The notes under the pieces were generated by a model. It had not been told where the DNA came from. It searched no databases and saw only the letters and a list, made by a program, of their open reading frames with translations. A DNA stretch of 12,487 nt from CAMLHP01 sp035759745 (lineage in GTDB: Bacteria > Gemmatimonadota > Gemmatimonadetes > Gemmatimonadales > GWC2-71-9), in the NCBI GenBank assembly GCA_035759745.1, contig DASTUF010000022.1, positions 1-12,487 on the forward strand, read 5' to 3'. Shown here piece by piece: positions 1 through 7,033 of the stretch. Positions within the stretch are counted from its first letter, which is position 1, and every line of letters begins with the position of its first letter. Both the position numbers and the translations under genes were made by a program.

Positions 1-1
1 G

Positions 2-517
2 CACCAGTTGCGTGTAGGGGAACATCGCCACCAGCTGGCTCCACTCGGTCGGCTCAAACGGCTCCCATTCCGCCCCGCTTCCGAAGGGCCAGGTCCCGTT
101 CCGGAATCCCGCCGTGTGCGACAGCAGCATCCGTATGGTGATGCGCTCGATCTCCCCGCTGTCGGCGTGAATGCGGCGAAGCTCGGGCACGTACTGCACC
201 ACCGGATCGTCCAGCGATATCAGCCCGTGCTCCTCGAGCTGCATCACCCCGATCGCCGTCAACGTCTTGGTGATCGACGCCCAGTGATGGATCGTCTCGG
301 CGCCTTCATGCTGTCCTCGCTCCCGGTCCGCGAACCCCTCGTACCGCTCAGCCACCACCTTCCCGTCGCGCACCAGCACCAGCGCCGAACCCACGACGCT
401 GTCCGCCTGCGCCTCGGCGAAGAACGCCTCGGTGGCCGCACGCCACCCGGCCTCCTGCGCCAGCAGCAGGGACGGCAACGCGACAAGACCAAACAGTGTC
501 AGACTGAGCTTCGTCAT
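2..517 (-). CDS. Serine beta-lactamase/esterase-family hydrolase, N-terminal part (cut by window edge)
   Basis: The first 172 residues are visible; the rest lies beyond base 1. Residues 1-20 (MTKLSLTLFG then LVALPSLLLA) look like a signal peptide, with cleavage near A20-Q21, so the protein is probably periplasmic. No lipobox cysteine is seen. Residues 81-84 read S-I-T-K, the SxxK motif of class C beta-lactamase, PBP-like and EstB-like serine hydrolases (S81 nucleophile, K84 general base). LLSHTAG at 131-137 is another hallmark of this family. The second catalytic motif (YxN) and the KTG-like motif would lie past the edge. The ATG at 517 has GAGG about five bases upstream. Substrate cannot be told: this fold covers beta-lactamases, D-aminopeptidases, carboxypeptidases and esterases. 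The gene is separated from the MFS gene behind it by a repeat-filled gap. Confidence 0.85.
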   Translation of the reverse strand, partial: MTKLSLTLFGLVALPSLLLAQEAGWRAATEAFFAEAQADSVVGSALVLVRDGKVVAERYEGFADRERGQHEGAETIHHWASITKTLTAIGVMQLEEHGLISLDDPVVQYVPELRRIHADSGEIERITIRMLLSHTAGFRNGTWPFGSGAEWEPFEPTEWSQLVAMFPYTQLV

Positions 518-555
518 CGGGGCCTCGTCTGGGAGTTAACTGCAACCGCAATTGA

Positions 556-774
556 AACTGCAACCGCAGATTACGCAGATTTGAACTGCTGATTGTTCGT
601 CGAGTTGGTTGCCTGCTTCTACTTGGCCGGAATCGGTCTGTTGTTGTTGTGGGCGCGCCACGACCTCGGGCGTGCTCCCACAAAAACAGGAACTCGAACT
701 CCGCCTGGTGCGTGGAACCCTGTTGCCACTCGGGCAATCAGCAGTTCAAATCTGCATAATCTGCGGTTGCAGTT
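556..774. repeat. Long inverted repeat (556-595 / 735-774) around a 139-bp loop
   Basis: The left arm at 556-595 and the right arm at 735-774 are reverse complements with a single mismatch over 40 bases. They contain the words GCAGATT and CGCAGATTTGAACTGC. The arms enclose 139 bp with no convincing gene. This fills most of the gap between the MFS stop codon (804) and the hydrolase start (517). It could be a MITE-like element, a REP/BIME-type unit, or a strong transcript hairpin separating the two genes. No transposase, target-site duplication or other proof of mobility is seen. Confidence 0.8.
649..681. repeat. REP-like imperfect palindrome
   Basis: GTGGGCGCGCC on the left pairs with GGGCGTGCTCCCAC on the right. 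The stem has about ten pairs with one mismatch, one G-T wobble and a short loop, giving a GTGGG...CCCAC hairpin. It lies in the loop of the larger inverted repeat at 556-774. Its shape and extragenic position resemble repetitive extragenic palindromes. Membership of a REP family is inferred from form only, as a single copy is seen here. Confidence 0.55.
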
Positions 775-801
775 GCAGTTGCAGTTGCAGTCACAGTTGC
801 A
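766..801. repeat. GTTGCA hexamer tandem repeat
   Basis: Four perfect GTTGCA units (766-789), one degenerate unit (GTCACA) and one more perfect unit run to base 801. They end two bases before the MFS stop codon and overlap the right arm of the inverted repeat. The left arm is preceded by looser versions of the same word (TGCAAC). The array lies in the 3' untranslated part of the MFS gene. Confidence 0.8.
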
Positions 802-803
802 CA

Positions 804-1961
804 TCACTCCCGGAAAGTCGCGACCCACCCGATAGTCAGCACCCCCAGCAGCACCGCCGACACCACGAACGCCACCGTCGCCCCCCGCGCGTCGGTCAGT
901 ATTCCGAATCCCAATGCGGCCGGCAGTGAGGCCAGCCCCACCAGGCCGTGAAACGACCCGAATCCTCGCCCGCGCCTCGCCGGATCAAGTTGCGCCACCA
1001 GCGATCGCTCGGCCGGCTCCGCCACCGCCGCCACCAGCCCGAAGAGCAGCAGCAGCCCCACCGCCGCCGGCGCGCTCTCGATCACCCCGAACCCCACCAT
1101 GATCGCCGCGGCAAACAACCCCGCCAGTGCGATGAGGCGACGGGGGCCCACCCGGTCGCTCCACTCTCCTGCCGGGTAGCTCGCCGCACTCCGCACCACA
1201 TGCAACCCCGCCCACGCCAGCGGCACCAGTGCCACCGACAGCCCCACCTGCTGCAGCCGGAGCAGGATCAGCGTTTCCGGCATCCGCAGCGCACTGAACA
1301 GCGCCAATGCGACCATGGGCCGGTATGAGGGAGCGATGGACGACCGCAACGACGCCGACCTGTCATTGGGCCCGACGCCCCTCCCCCGCGAGCCGCTCCC
1401 GGTTCCTCGCAGTGCCACGAGCAGCACCGCGATCGCCACCAGCCCCGGCAGCAGGCTCCACCGGATCACATCGGGGACGTCCGCTCCCTGCGCCAGCAGC
1501 AGCCACGCAACCACCGAGCCGAGCACCGCGCCCAGATGGTCCGCCGCGCGATGCAGCCCGAAGGAGCGGCCTTCGCTTCCCTCTGGCGTGACGTCGGCGA
1601 TCAGCGCGTCGCGCGGCGCGGTGCGCAGCCCCTTGCCGACCCGGTCGAGCACCCGGAACCCCACCACCTGCCACGCCGCCGAGGCGACCGAGATGAGCGG
1701 TCGCACCAGCACCGCCGTGCCATAGCCCGCGAGGATCAGCGGCTTCCGGAGTCCGGGCCGGTCCGACAGCCGTCCGCTGACCCACTTGAGTATGGCCGAC
1801 GTGAACTCCGCCGCTCCGTCCAGCAGCCCCAGCATTGCTGCGCTGCCGCCAATACGCGTCACGAACGCCGGCAGCAGCGGATACACCATCTCGCTCGCGA
1901 CGTCGTTGAACAGCGACACCGCCGCGAGTCCCTTCACGGGAGTGGGTACGGGCTGGGTCAT
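804..1961 (-). CDS. Major facilitator superfamily (MFS) transporter
   Basis: 385-residue integral inner-membrane protein with hydrophobic segments throughout, consistent with the usual 12 helices of MFS carriers. Two motif-A-like loops are visible: GRLSDRPGLRKPLI at about 63-76 in the N-half and GEWSDRVGPRRLI at about 265-277 in the C-half, as expected for the internal duplication. DRVGKGLRTAPRDALIAD at 106-123 is a conserved patch of a subgroup of uncharacterised MFS_1 proteins. A glycine/arginine/serine-rich segment at about 186-205 fits the central cytoplasmic loop. The substrate cannot be predicted. I chose the ATG at 1961, with GGGG about nine bases upstream; an in-frame GTG at 1988 would add nine residues. 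It is transcribed away from the metallopeptidase gene at 2127. Confidence 0.88.
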   Translation of the reverse strand: MTQPVPTPVKGLAAVSLFNDVASEMVYPLLPAFVTRIGGSAAMLGLLDGAAEFTSAILKWVSGRLSDRPGLRKPLILAGYGTAVLVRPLISVASAAWQVVGFRVLDRVGKGLRTAPRDALIADVTPEGSEGRSFGLHRAADHLGAVLGSVVAWLLLAQGADVPDVIRWSLLPGLVAIAVLLVALRGTGSGSRGRGVGPNDRSASLRSSIAPSYRPMVALALFSALRMPETLILLRLQQVGLSVALVPLAWAGLHVVRSAASYPAGEWSDRVGPRRLIALAGLFAAAIMVGFGVIESAPAAVGLLLLFGLVAAVAEPAERSLVAQLDPARRGRGFGSFHGLVGLASLPAALGFGILTDARGATVAFVVSAVLLGVLTIGWVATFRE

Positions 1962-1998
1962 GCACCGCTGCCCCGGAACAGCAACCACAACGGCAGTT

Positions 1999-2025
1999 CT
2001 CCGTGTTCTCTGTGGCTCCGTGGTT
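1999..2025. repeat. CTCYGTGG short-word repeat (three copies)
   Basis: Three near-copies of CTCYGTGG start at 1999, 2008 and 2016, a period of 8-9 bp. They lie in the divergent gap upstream of the MFS gene. I recall similar CACGGAG/CACAGAG word arrays between genes in many bacterial genomes, but cannot confirm that here. No function is evident. Confidence 0.5.
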
Positions 2026-2064
2026 CATCACGTGGGCCTGCGCGGTTCGTCGGTAGGCAGCCAG

Positions 2065-2094
2065 ATTGCTTCGCACGCTACGCGTGCTCGCAAT
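2065..2094. repeat. Intergenic palindrome (ATTGC...GCAAT hairpin)
   Basis: The order is ATTGC, TTC, GCACGC, TAC, GCGTGC, TC, GCAAT. The inner 6-bp arms and outer 5-bp arms are both perfect, giving an 11-bp interrupted stem with a 3-nt loop. The wider sequence (about 2062-2097, CAGATTGCTTCG ... CGCAATGAC) matches my recollection of a widespread extragenic repeat class. Its right end abuts the predicted -35 element of the next gene, so it may influence that promoter. Confidence 0.7.
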
Positions 2095-2120
2095 GACGTA
2101 AAGGGCCTCGCCCTTATATT
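2093..2120 (+). promoter_or_regulatory. Predicted sigma70-type promoter of the metallopeptidase gene
   Basis: ATGACG at 2093-2098 matches four of six bases of TTGACA. After a 16-base spacer, TATATT at 2115-2120 matches five of six bases of TATAAT. Transcription would begin about seven bases after the -10 box, at or within a base or two of the ATG at 2127. No Shine-Dalgarno sequence precedes that ATG (CCGTCC). The transcript would then be leaderless. This is prediction from sequence only. Confidence 0.45.
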
Positions 2121-2126
2121 CCGTCC

Positions 2127-3146
2127 ATGACGTCCAGCCCGTCCTTCCACGAATCCAACCTCTGGTCCACCCCTATCCGCGACCTCGGCCTCACCATCAA
2201 GGGCACTCGGCTCGAGCCGCTCGTGGCCCAGGTCATGGACGAGCTGCGGGGCACCGGCATCATCCACCTCACCCCCCGATTCTACCTCTCCACCGAGTGG
2301 GGCGTGCCGTTCGAGACCATCGCCATCGCCATTCCGTTCTACCTCGCCAGCACCGAACTCGCCGAGGTCCACCGCGAGCGCGCCATGCTGGTCGAGGGCT
2401 TCGACCGGCAAGAGATCCTGAGCTACCTCCGCCACGAGCTGGGGCACGCTGTCAATTATGCGTGGCGGCTCTACGATCGCGAGGACTGGCTCAAGCACTT
2501 CGGCGCCATCACCCAGCCCTACGAGGACGACTACACCCCTGAGCCCTTCAGCCGCCGCCACGTCCGGCACCTCCCCGGCTGGTATGCCCAGAAGCATCCC
2601 GACGAGGACTGGTCCGAGACCTTCGCCGTCTGGCTCACCCCTGGCAGCAACTGGCGCAGCGAGTACGCCGGCTGGCCGGTCGCGCTCGCCAAGCTCCAGT
2701 TCTGCGATCGCATGATGCGGGAACTGGGCGCCACCATCCCGCCCGTCACCGACGACGAGCTCGATGAAGATGTGGCCGAGATGGACTATTCACTGGAGGA
2801 ATTCTACGACGATGACGACGACATGGGCGACGACATCCCGCCCGGGCTCGACGGCGCGTTGCGCGCCATCTTCAGTGACCTCGGCCGCCGCACCGGCCAG
2901 GAACCGCCCCGCCCCGCCGCCGACCTCATGCGCCGCCTCGAGCGCGGACTCATGGCCAACGTCTTCCGCTGGACCGGCCACTTCCCCGAACGCACCCAGC
3001 TCCTGCTGCGCCACCTCGAGGAACGGGCCCAGACCCTCGGCCTCGGCTACGACCCGGCGCGGGAAGAGTCGGCCCGCCTCGCGATCACCACGTTCATCAC
3101 CGCGCTCGCGATGAATCACATCCATCGCGGCAGCTATCTCCCGTAG
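2127..3146 (+). CDS. Putative zinc-binding metallopeptidase (PF15887-like)
   Basis: 339-residue protein without signal peptide or membrane segment, so probably cytoplasmic. HELGH at 103-107 is the HExxH zinc motif. The downstream DEDWSETFAVWL (159-170, E164) fits a third, glutamate ligand, as in the gluzincin-like 'putative zinc-binding metallo-peptidase' family. I assign the family from these motifs; no member known to me has a firmly established substrate. An unusually acidic stretch lies at about 209-236, rich in Asp/Glu and including DDDDD, and separates the catalytic part from a helical C-terminal segment (about 240-339). The ATG at 2127 lacks a Shine-Dalgarno sequence and sits at the predicted transcription start. 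It is the only plus-strand gene, and its 3' end overlaps the convergent ATP-grasp gene by 13 bases. Confidence 0.82.
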   Translation: MTSSPSFHESNLWSTPIRDLGLTIKGTRLEPLVAQVMDELRGTGIIHLTPRFYLSTEWGVPFETIAIAIPFYLASTELAEVHRERAMLVEGFDRQEILSYLRHELGHAVNYAWRLYDREDWLKHFGAITQPYEDDYTPEPFSRRHVRHLPGWYAQKHPDEDWSETFAVWLTPGSNWRSEYAGWPVALAKLQFCDRMMRELGATIPPVTDDELDEDVAEMDYSLEEFYDDDDDMGDDIPPGLDGALRAIFSDLGRRTGQEPPRPAADLMRRLERGLMANVFRWTGHFPERTQLLLRHLEERAQTLGLGYDPAREESARLAITTFITALAMNHIHRGSYLP

Positions 3147-4114
3147 CGCCGCTCCGCCGCCGCAACGATCTTCTCGATCAGCGCGGGATACTCGATCCCC
3201 GCCGCCTTCGCCGCCATCGCCAGCTCCGAGTCCTCTTCCAGGTAGCAGCTCGCGTTCACCTCGAGCACGTAGATCTCGCCCGTCTCGGTGAGCCGCAGGT
3301 CCACCCGGCCGTAGTCCCGCACCCGCAGCGCCCGGTACGCGTCGATCGACACCTTCTGCAGCTTCGCCCGCAGCTCATCGGGGATGTCGGCGATGACCGA
3401 CCGGGTGCCCTTGTACTCCTTGCTCGCCTCGTTCCACTTGGCGCGGCTGTCGAGGATCTTCGGCTGGTCCTTGGGAAACCCGGTGAAGTCCACCTCCACC
3501 GGCGGCAGCGCTTGCGGCTTCACGTTCCCCACGATCGACACGAAGAACTCCCGTCCCTCGATGTACTCCTCGGCCAGGGCGGCGTCCTCCAGCTCTCGGT
3601 GGATCTTGTCCACCTGCTTCATCAGGGAACCGGTGTCGTGCACCAGCGACTTGGCGCCGATGCCGATGGAAGAGTCGGCCCGGAGCGGCTTGACGAAGAG
3701 CGGCATTCGCAGGTTGCCACCGGTCTCGAAGTCCGCCGCCCGCGAGAACACCGCGAATCGGGGATACAAGATCCCTTCGAACTCCAGCAGCTTCTTGCTG
3801 AGTCCCTTGTCCTGGCTCAGGTAGAGCTCGCCCGGTCCGCCGCCGGTGTAGCGATAGCCCTGGGACTCGAGGATCGCCGCCACCAGCATGTCGCCCATCA
3901 CGCTGTCGCCGAAGGTCTCCGCCATGTTGAAGACCAGGTCGGGTTTCCGGCGCGACAGCCCGTCCAGCATCTTGCCCACGTCACTGTAAATGGCCAGCAC
4001 CGACACCGAGTGCCCCAGCTTCTTGAGGGCACGCGACACCTGCCCCACCACGACGTCGAGATCGTCGTCGGATGGGTCAGGTGCTTCGACGGCGGTGAGG
4101 ACCGTGATCTTCAT
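3134..4114 (-). CDS. D-Ala-D-Ala-ligase-like ATP-grasp enzyme
   Basis: 326 residues, probably cytoplasmic. ATP-grasp landmarks in order: K104 (QDKGLSKK), K142 (FVKP), DSSIGIGAKS at 147-156 (equivalent to the Ddl GSSxG loop), AEEYIEGREF at 181-190, PPVEVDF at 204-210, DYGRVDL at 267-273, and EVNAS at 285-289, whose E285 and N287 should bind Mg2+. The enzyme should couple ATP hydrolysis to joining a carboxylate with an amine through an acyl phosphate. It differs from true Ddl: the N-terminal GGxSxE signature is absent and the usual NTxPGMT reads NASCYLEEDSELAM. The substrate is therefore probably not D-alanine. The ATG at 4114 overlaps the DUF885 stop codon as ATGA, indicating translational coupling. 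It is the last gene of the five-gene operon. Confidence 0.85.
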   Translation of the reverse strand: MKITVLTAVEAPDPSDDDLDVVVGQVSRALKKLGHSVSVLAIYSDVGKMLDGLSRRKPDLVFNMAETFGDSVMGDMLVAAILESQGYRYTGGGPGELYLSQDKGLSKKLLEFEGILYPRFAVFSRAADFETGGNLRMPLFVKPLRADSSIGIGAKSLVHDTGSLMKQVDKIHRELEDAALAEEYIEGREFFVSIVGNVKPQALPPVEVDFTGFPKDQPKILDSRAKWNEASKEYKGTRSVIADIPDELRAKLQKVSIDAYRALRVRDYGRVDLRLTETGEIYVLEVNASCYLEEDSELAMAAKAAGIEYPALIEKIVAAAERRYGR

Positions 4115-5700
4115 TCGTCGAGCCCCATGCCCCACCGGGCCAGCGCTACCGGCAGGCCGCCATACTGCAACAGGGACGCGTGGAAGTCGCGCAGCGGAGC
4201 GTCTTCGCCCTCGCGCGCGCGCCAGGAGTCGCGCAGCGCCAGGATCTCGCGCCGGCCCACCGCGTACGACAACTGATAGGTCGGCATCGCGCAGTACCGG
4301 CGCACCTCGGACTCGGCGTCGTGCCGCTCCATCGGCATCGCCGCCACCAGCCGCTCCACCGCCTCGGCCGGCGCCATGCCCCGGGTGTGCAGGCCGACAT
4401 CGAGCACCACGCGCGCCGCCCTCCACTGCAGGTTGACCAGCTGCATCAGGCGAGTCTCCGCCGTCTGGTAGAACCCGAACTCCGCCATCAGCGTCTCGGA
4501 ATACAGCGCCCACCCTTCGACCATGATGGGCGTGCTGATCCGCCGCCGCACTTCGGAAGGCAATCGTTGTGCCAGCGAGCGCTGCAGGTGGTGTCCCGGA
4601 TACGCTTCGTGCGAGGCGAGCGCCGGCAGATGCGCAAACCCCAGGGCTCCCCCGCTTGCGGGCGGGTTCTGGGGGGACACGAGCAACCTTCCCGGTCCTC
4701 CCAGTTCCAGGGGAGGCCGCATATATGCCGCAAACGGCACCAGTGGCACCAGGAACGGCGGGGTCGCCTCCACCACCAGCGGCACTTCGGTCTCCGGCAC
4801 CAGGTCGTGCGCCGCGAGGAACTCCCGCGCCCGGTCAACTTCACTGGCGTACGCCGCGAGCAGGTCGAGCGCGCCCGCCTCGTGGCGCAGCCCGTCCACC
4901 ACATCACGCCAGTGGCGGCGGGAATCGAGCACCCGCGCGGCCTGGGCCACCTGCGCTTCGGTCTCCTCCAGCAGCCGCAGCCCGTATCGCCAGAGCTCCG
5001 GCGCGCTGCCCCGGAGCGCGTGCTCGTGGTGCAGACGGCGTTCGAACTGCTCTTCGCCTACCGCATGAGCCAGCGCGTCCTGGCTGGGTGCGATCTCGCT
5101 CCCCAGCGCACGCCCGAACCGGGTCAGCGCCTCGAGCGTCGCGCGAGCCGCTGCCTCCATCTGTTCGGCAAGTCCGGGCACCGCCGACGCAAAATGCGCG
5201 GCCGCCCGCGCAATCAGTTCGCCTCCGCCACCCAGCGACGACAGTGCGGCATCCACAAAGACGATTGGCGGCGCGCTGATGCTGGCTCGGGCCTCGTCGA
5301 GGAAAGCCGGCGCCGCCTTGAGTCGCTCCAGCACCGCCGGTGCCAGTTCCGGCGCCGGCTGGCGCCTTACCATCAGCGAATGAAGGCCGGTATACAGGTG
5401 ATTGAGCCAGAACCCCGGCTGCCGCAGGTGCGGTTGCTCGTGCTCGAACCGGAACAGCAGCACCCGCACGTCGTCCAGCATTGCGGTGCGGTCGATCTCG
5501 CCGGCGAGGTCCTCCGGCTCCAGCTCCTCGATCGCGCCGGCCAGCGACCGGAAGGCCGCGAGGTGAGCCCGCATCGCCTCGGTGCCGAAGCTCCCCAGGC
5601 GGCCGTCAAACGCGGTGGCGCCTTCCTGGCTCGCACCGGCCGGATCGAAGTGGTATGTGAGGTCGCTGTACGAACGACAGAGGTCATCGACCCGCGACAT
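4111..5700 (-). CDS. DUF885 family predicted metallopeptidase
   Basis: 529 residues with no signal peptide, so likely cytoplasmic; many DUF885 relatives are longer and exported. The family signature HEAYPGHHLQ lies at 364-373 (H364, E365, H370, H371), followed by VEGWALYSETLM at 394-405 (E395, E402 as further ligand candidates). PTYQLSYAVGRREILALR near 473-490 and FHASLLQYGGLPVAL near 506-520 match the conserved C-terminal blocks. The N-terminal 300 residues are mostly helical. DUF885 proteins are regarded as zinc peptidases, but the substrate here is unknown. Its start is three bases after the nucleotidyltransferase stop, with AGGG about eight bases upstream. Its stop overlaps the next start. 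Confidence 0.87.
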   Translation of the reverse strand: MSRVDDLCRSYSDLTYHFDPAGASQEGATAFDGRLGSFGTEAMRAHLAAFRSLAGAIEELEPEDLAGEIDRTAMLDDVRVLLFRFEHEQPHLRQPGFWLNHLYTGLHSLMVRRQPAPELAPAVLERLKAAPAFLDEARASISAPPIVFVDAALSSLGGGGELIARAAAHFASAVPGLAEQMEAAARATLEALTRFGRALGSEIAPSQDALAHAVGEEQFERRLHHEHALRGSAPELWRYGLRLLEETEAQVAQAARVLDSRRHWRDVVDGLRHEAGALDLLAAYASEVDRAREFLAAHDLVPETEVPLVVEATPPFLVPLVPFAAYMRPPLELGGPGRLLVSPQNPPASGGALGFAHLPALASHEAYPGHHLQRSLAQRLPSEVRRRISTPIMVEGWALYSETLMAEFGFYQTAETRLMQLVNLQWRAARVVLDVGLHTRGMAPAEAVERLVAAMPMERHDAESEVRRYCAMPTYQLSYAVGRREILALRDSWRAREGEDAPLRDFHASLLQYGGLPVALARWGMGLDE

Positions 5701-5703
5701 GGG

Positions 5704-6681
5704 TCAGCCCTGCCGCAGTTCCGAGTGATCGCCCAGTGTCGCCGACCCGCTGAATCCTTCGACCGTGACGTCGGTGCCGAGCATGGAGTGGGTCAGGGAG
5801 GAATGACTGATGCGACCATTGGTGCCCACAAGGGTGTGCGCGAGTGTGCTGTCCGACACCCGCGTCCCTTCTTCGAGGGTCACGTTGGGACCGATGGTGC
5901 TGCGCTCGACGGTCACGTTGTCCTCGATCAGCACCGGGTCCACGATCGTGACGCCAGGAAAGTCGCGGCGCCGAGCGTAGCCCTTGGATAACAGCGTGGC
6001 GTTGGTCTCCAGCAGTGTGTCAAGCTTGCCTGCGTCGTACCACCCGCCCACCTCGGCGGTGAGGATGCGGCGGCCGTGTTCGATCATGTGCTGGAATGCG
6101 TCGGTGAGATAATACTCGCCCTTGTTGGGCGCGCGTGCCAGTACGTCGTCGATTCCGGCCCACAGCGCGTCCACGTCCCGGATGTAATAGAGCCCGATGT
6201 TGGCCAGCTTCGACACCGGTTCGCTCGGCTTCTCCACGATCCGGGTCATGTAGCCCTGGTCATCGGTGACCACCACCCCGAAGCGCTGGTAGTCCTCCAC
6301 TTCCTTGGCCCAGATGATCCCGTCGGCATCGGCCCGGTTGATCAGCGTGAGGTCGGCTTCGAACACGGTATCGACGAACACCACCAGCATCGGGCCGTGG
6401 ATGTGGGGACGAGCGAGGTTGACCGCGCCGGCAGTGCCGTCCTGCACCGTCTGCTCGATGAACCGCGAGGGCCAGCGGTACCGTTTCCTGGCATAGTCCT
6501 CCACCTGCTCCTTGAGGTGCCCGGTGATGAAGATCAGCTCCTCGATGTCGAGTCCTTCGAGCCGGTCCATCACCCAGTCCATAACCGGGCGTCCCGCCAC
6601 CTTGAGCATCGGCTTGGGCGTCCGGTGGGTGTGGGGCCGAAGCCGGGTGCCCTTTCCCGCGAGAGGGATCACGACCTGCAT
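5704..6681 (-). CDS. Sugar-1-phosphate nucleotidyltransferase with left-handed beta-helix tail
   Basis: 325 residues, cytoplasmic. The N-terminal Rossmann-like domain carries AGKGTRLRPHTHRTPKPM at 8-25 (nucleotide-binding signature), QDGTAGA at 80-86, D104 in VFVDTVF (metal ligand position, though the usual Gly before Asp is Val), VEKP at 149-152 and GGWYDAGKLDTLLETN at 212-227. From about 244 to 322 there are hexapeptide-like turns (IEDNVTVERSTIGPNV...) of a left-handed beta-helix, as in long RmlA-, GalU- or GlmU-like enzymes. It should make an NDP-sugar from NTP and a hexose-1-phosphate. Which base and sugar cannot be read from the sequence, but the adjacent mannose-isomerase-like cupin hints at mannose. 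The ATG at 6681 has a strong GGGAGGA Shine-Dalgarno inside the preceding gene; the open frame upstream only shadows that gene. Confidence 0.88.
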   Translation of the reverse strand: MQVVIPLAGKGTRLRPHTHRTPKPMLKVAGRPVMDWVMDRLEGLDIEELIFITGHLKEQVEDYARKRYRWPSRFIEQTVQDGTAGAVNLARPHIHGPMLVVFVDTVFEADLTLINRADADGIIWAKEVEDYQRFGVVVTDDQGYMTRIVEKPSEPVSKLANIGLYYIRDVDALWAGIDDVLARAPNKGEYYLTDAFQHMIEHGRRILTAEVGGWYDAGKLDTLLETNATLLSKGYARRRDFPGVTIVDPVLIEDNVTVERSTIGPNVTLEEGTRVSDSTLAHTLVGTNGRISHSSLTHSMLGTDVTVEGFSGSATLGDHSELRQG

Positions 6682-6682
6682 C

Positions 6683-7033
6683 TCAGTTCCTCCCGTAGCG
6701 GTCTTCGAGCCGCACCAGGTCGTCGAGTTCCGGGGTCGAGGCCTCCAGTACATCGCTGTCCACCACCGCCTCGATCTGGTGCACCAGCTTGGGCGGAATG
6801 TGGGCGCTCTCCCCCGCGCGGAACGCGCGTGAGCGCAGCTCGTCCCCTTCCTTCGTGCGGAGGATCAGCTCCCCCGAGAGGACGTGCATCGTCTCGTCCT
6901 TGAAGTTGTGGTACTGGAGGCTCAGGATGTGCCCCGCCTTCACGTGAAGGATCTTCCCCACGTATCGATCGGAACGGGCCCACACCAGCTCATGGCCCCA
7001 CGGCTTCTCAACCTTGTACGGCACGTCCGGCAT
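6683..7033 (-). CDS. Cupin protein resembling the mannose-6-phosphate isomerase (type II) domain
   Basis: 116-residue single cupin. Motifs follow the C-terminal isomerase domain of bifunctional mannose-1-phosphate guanylyltransferase/PMI enzymes: VEKPWGHE at 8-15, the first cupin motif SLQYHNFKDETMHVLSGE at 38-55 (candidate ligands Q40, H42, E47, H50), IPPKLVHQI at 79-87 (H85), and the terminal LEDRYGR at 109-115. The likely role is metal-dependent interconversion of fructose-6-phosphate and mannose-6-phosphate, or a related hexose isomerisation or sensing role. In type II enzymes this domain is fused to the nucleotidyltransferase; here the two are separate genes one base apart, which supports joint action. 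Its ATG overlaps the ferredoxin stop (TAATG), with GGAGGGG upstream. Confidence 0.83.
   Translation of the reverse strand: MPDVPYKVEKPWGHELVWARSDRYVGKILHVKAGHILSLQYHNFKDETMHVLSGELILRTKEGDELRSRAFRAGESAHIPPKLVHQIEAVVDSDVLEASTPELDDLVRLEDRYGRN

Noticed and set aside
593..835. Short open frames in the 518-803 gap, including a Cys-Asn repeat protein on the minus strand
   Set aside because: The translations come from the hexamer array and inverted repeat and have no Shine-Dalgarno or conserved domain.
4115..4513. Extended N-terminus of the ATP-grasp gene
   Set aside because: The extra residues overlap DUF885 in another frame and are Gly/Arg/Ala-rich; the ATGA overlap at 4111-4114 and the ATP-grasp fold both point to the start at 4114.
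4180..5991. 603-codon plus-strand open frame opposite DUF885 and the nucleotidyltransferase
   Set aside because: It is antisense to two genes with clear motifs; composition is Arg/His/Gln-rich without any recognisable domain, as expected from high-GC antisense frames.
6682..6753. Longer nucleotidyltransferase start
   Set aside because: It would overlap the cupin gene; the strong GGGAGGA Shine-Dalgarno fits the ATG at 6681, directly followed by the conserved nucleotide-binding motif.
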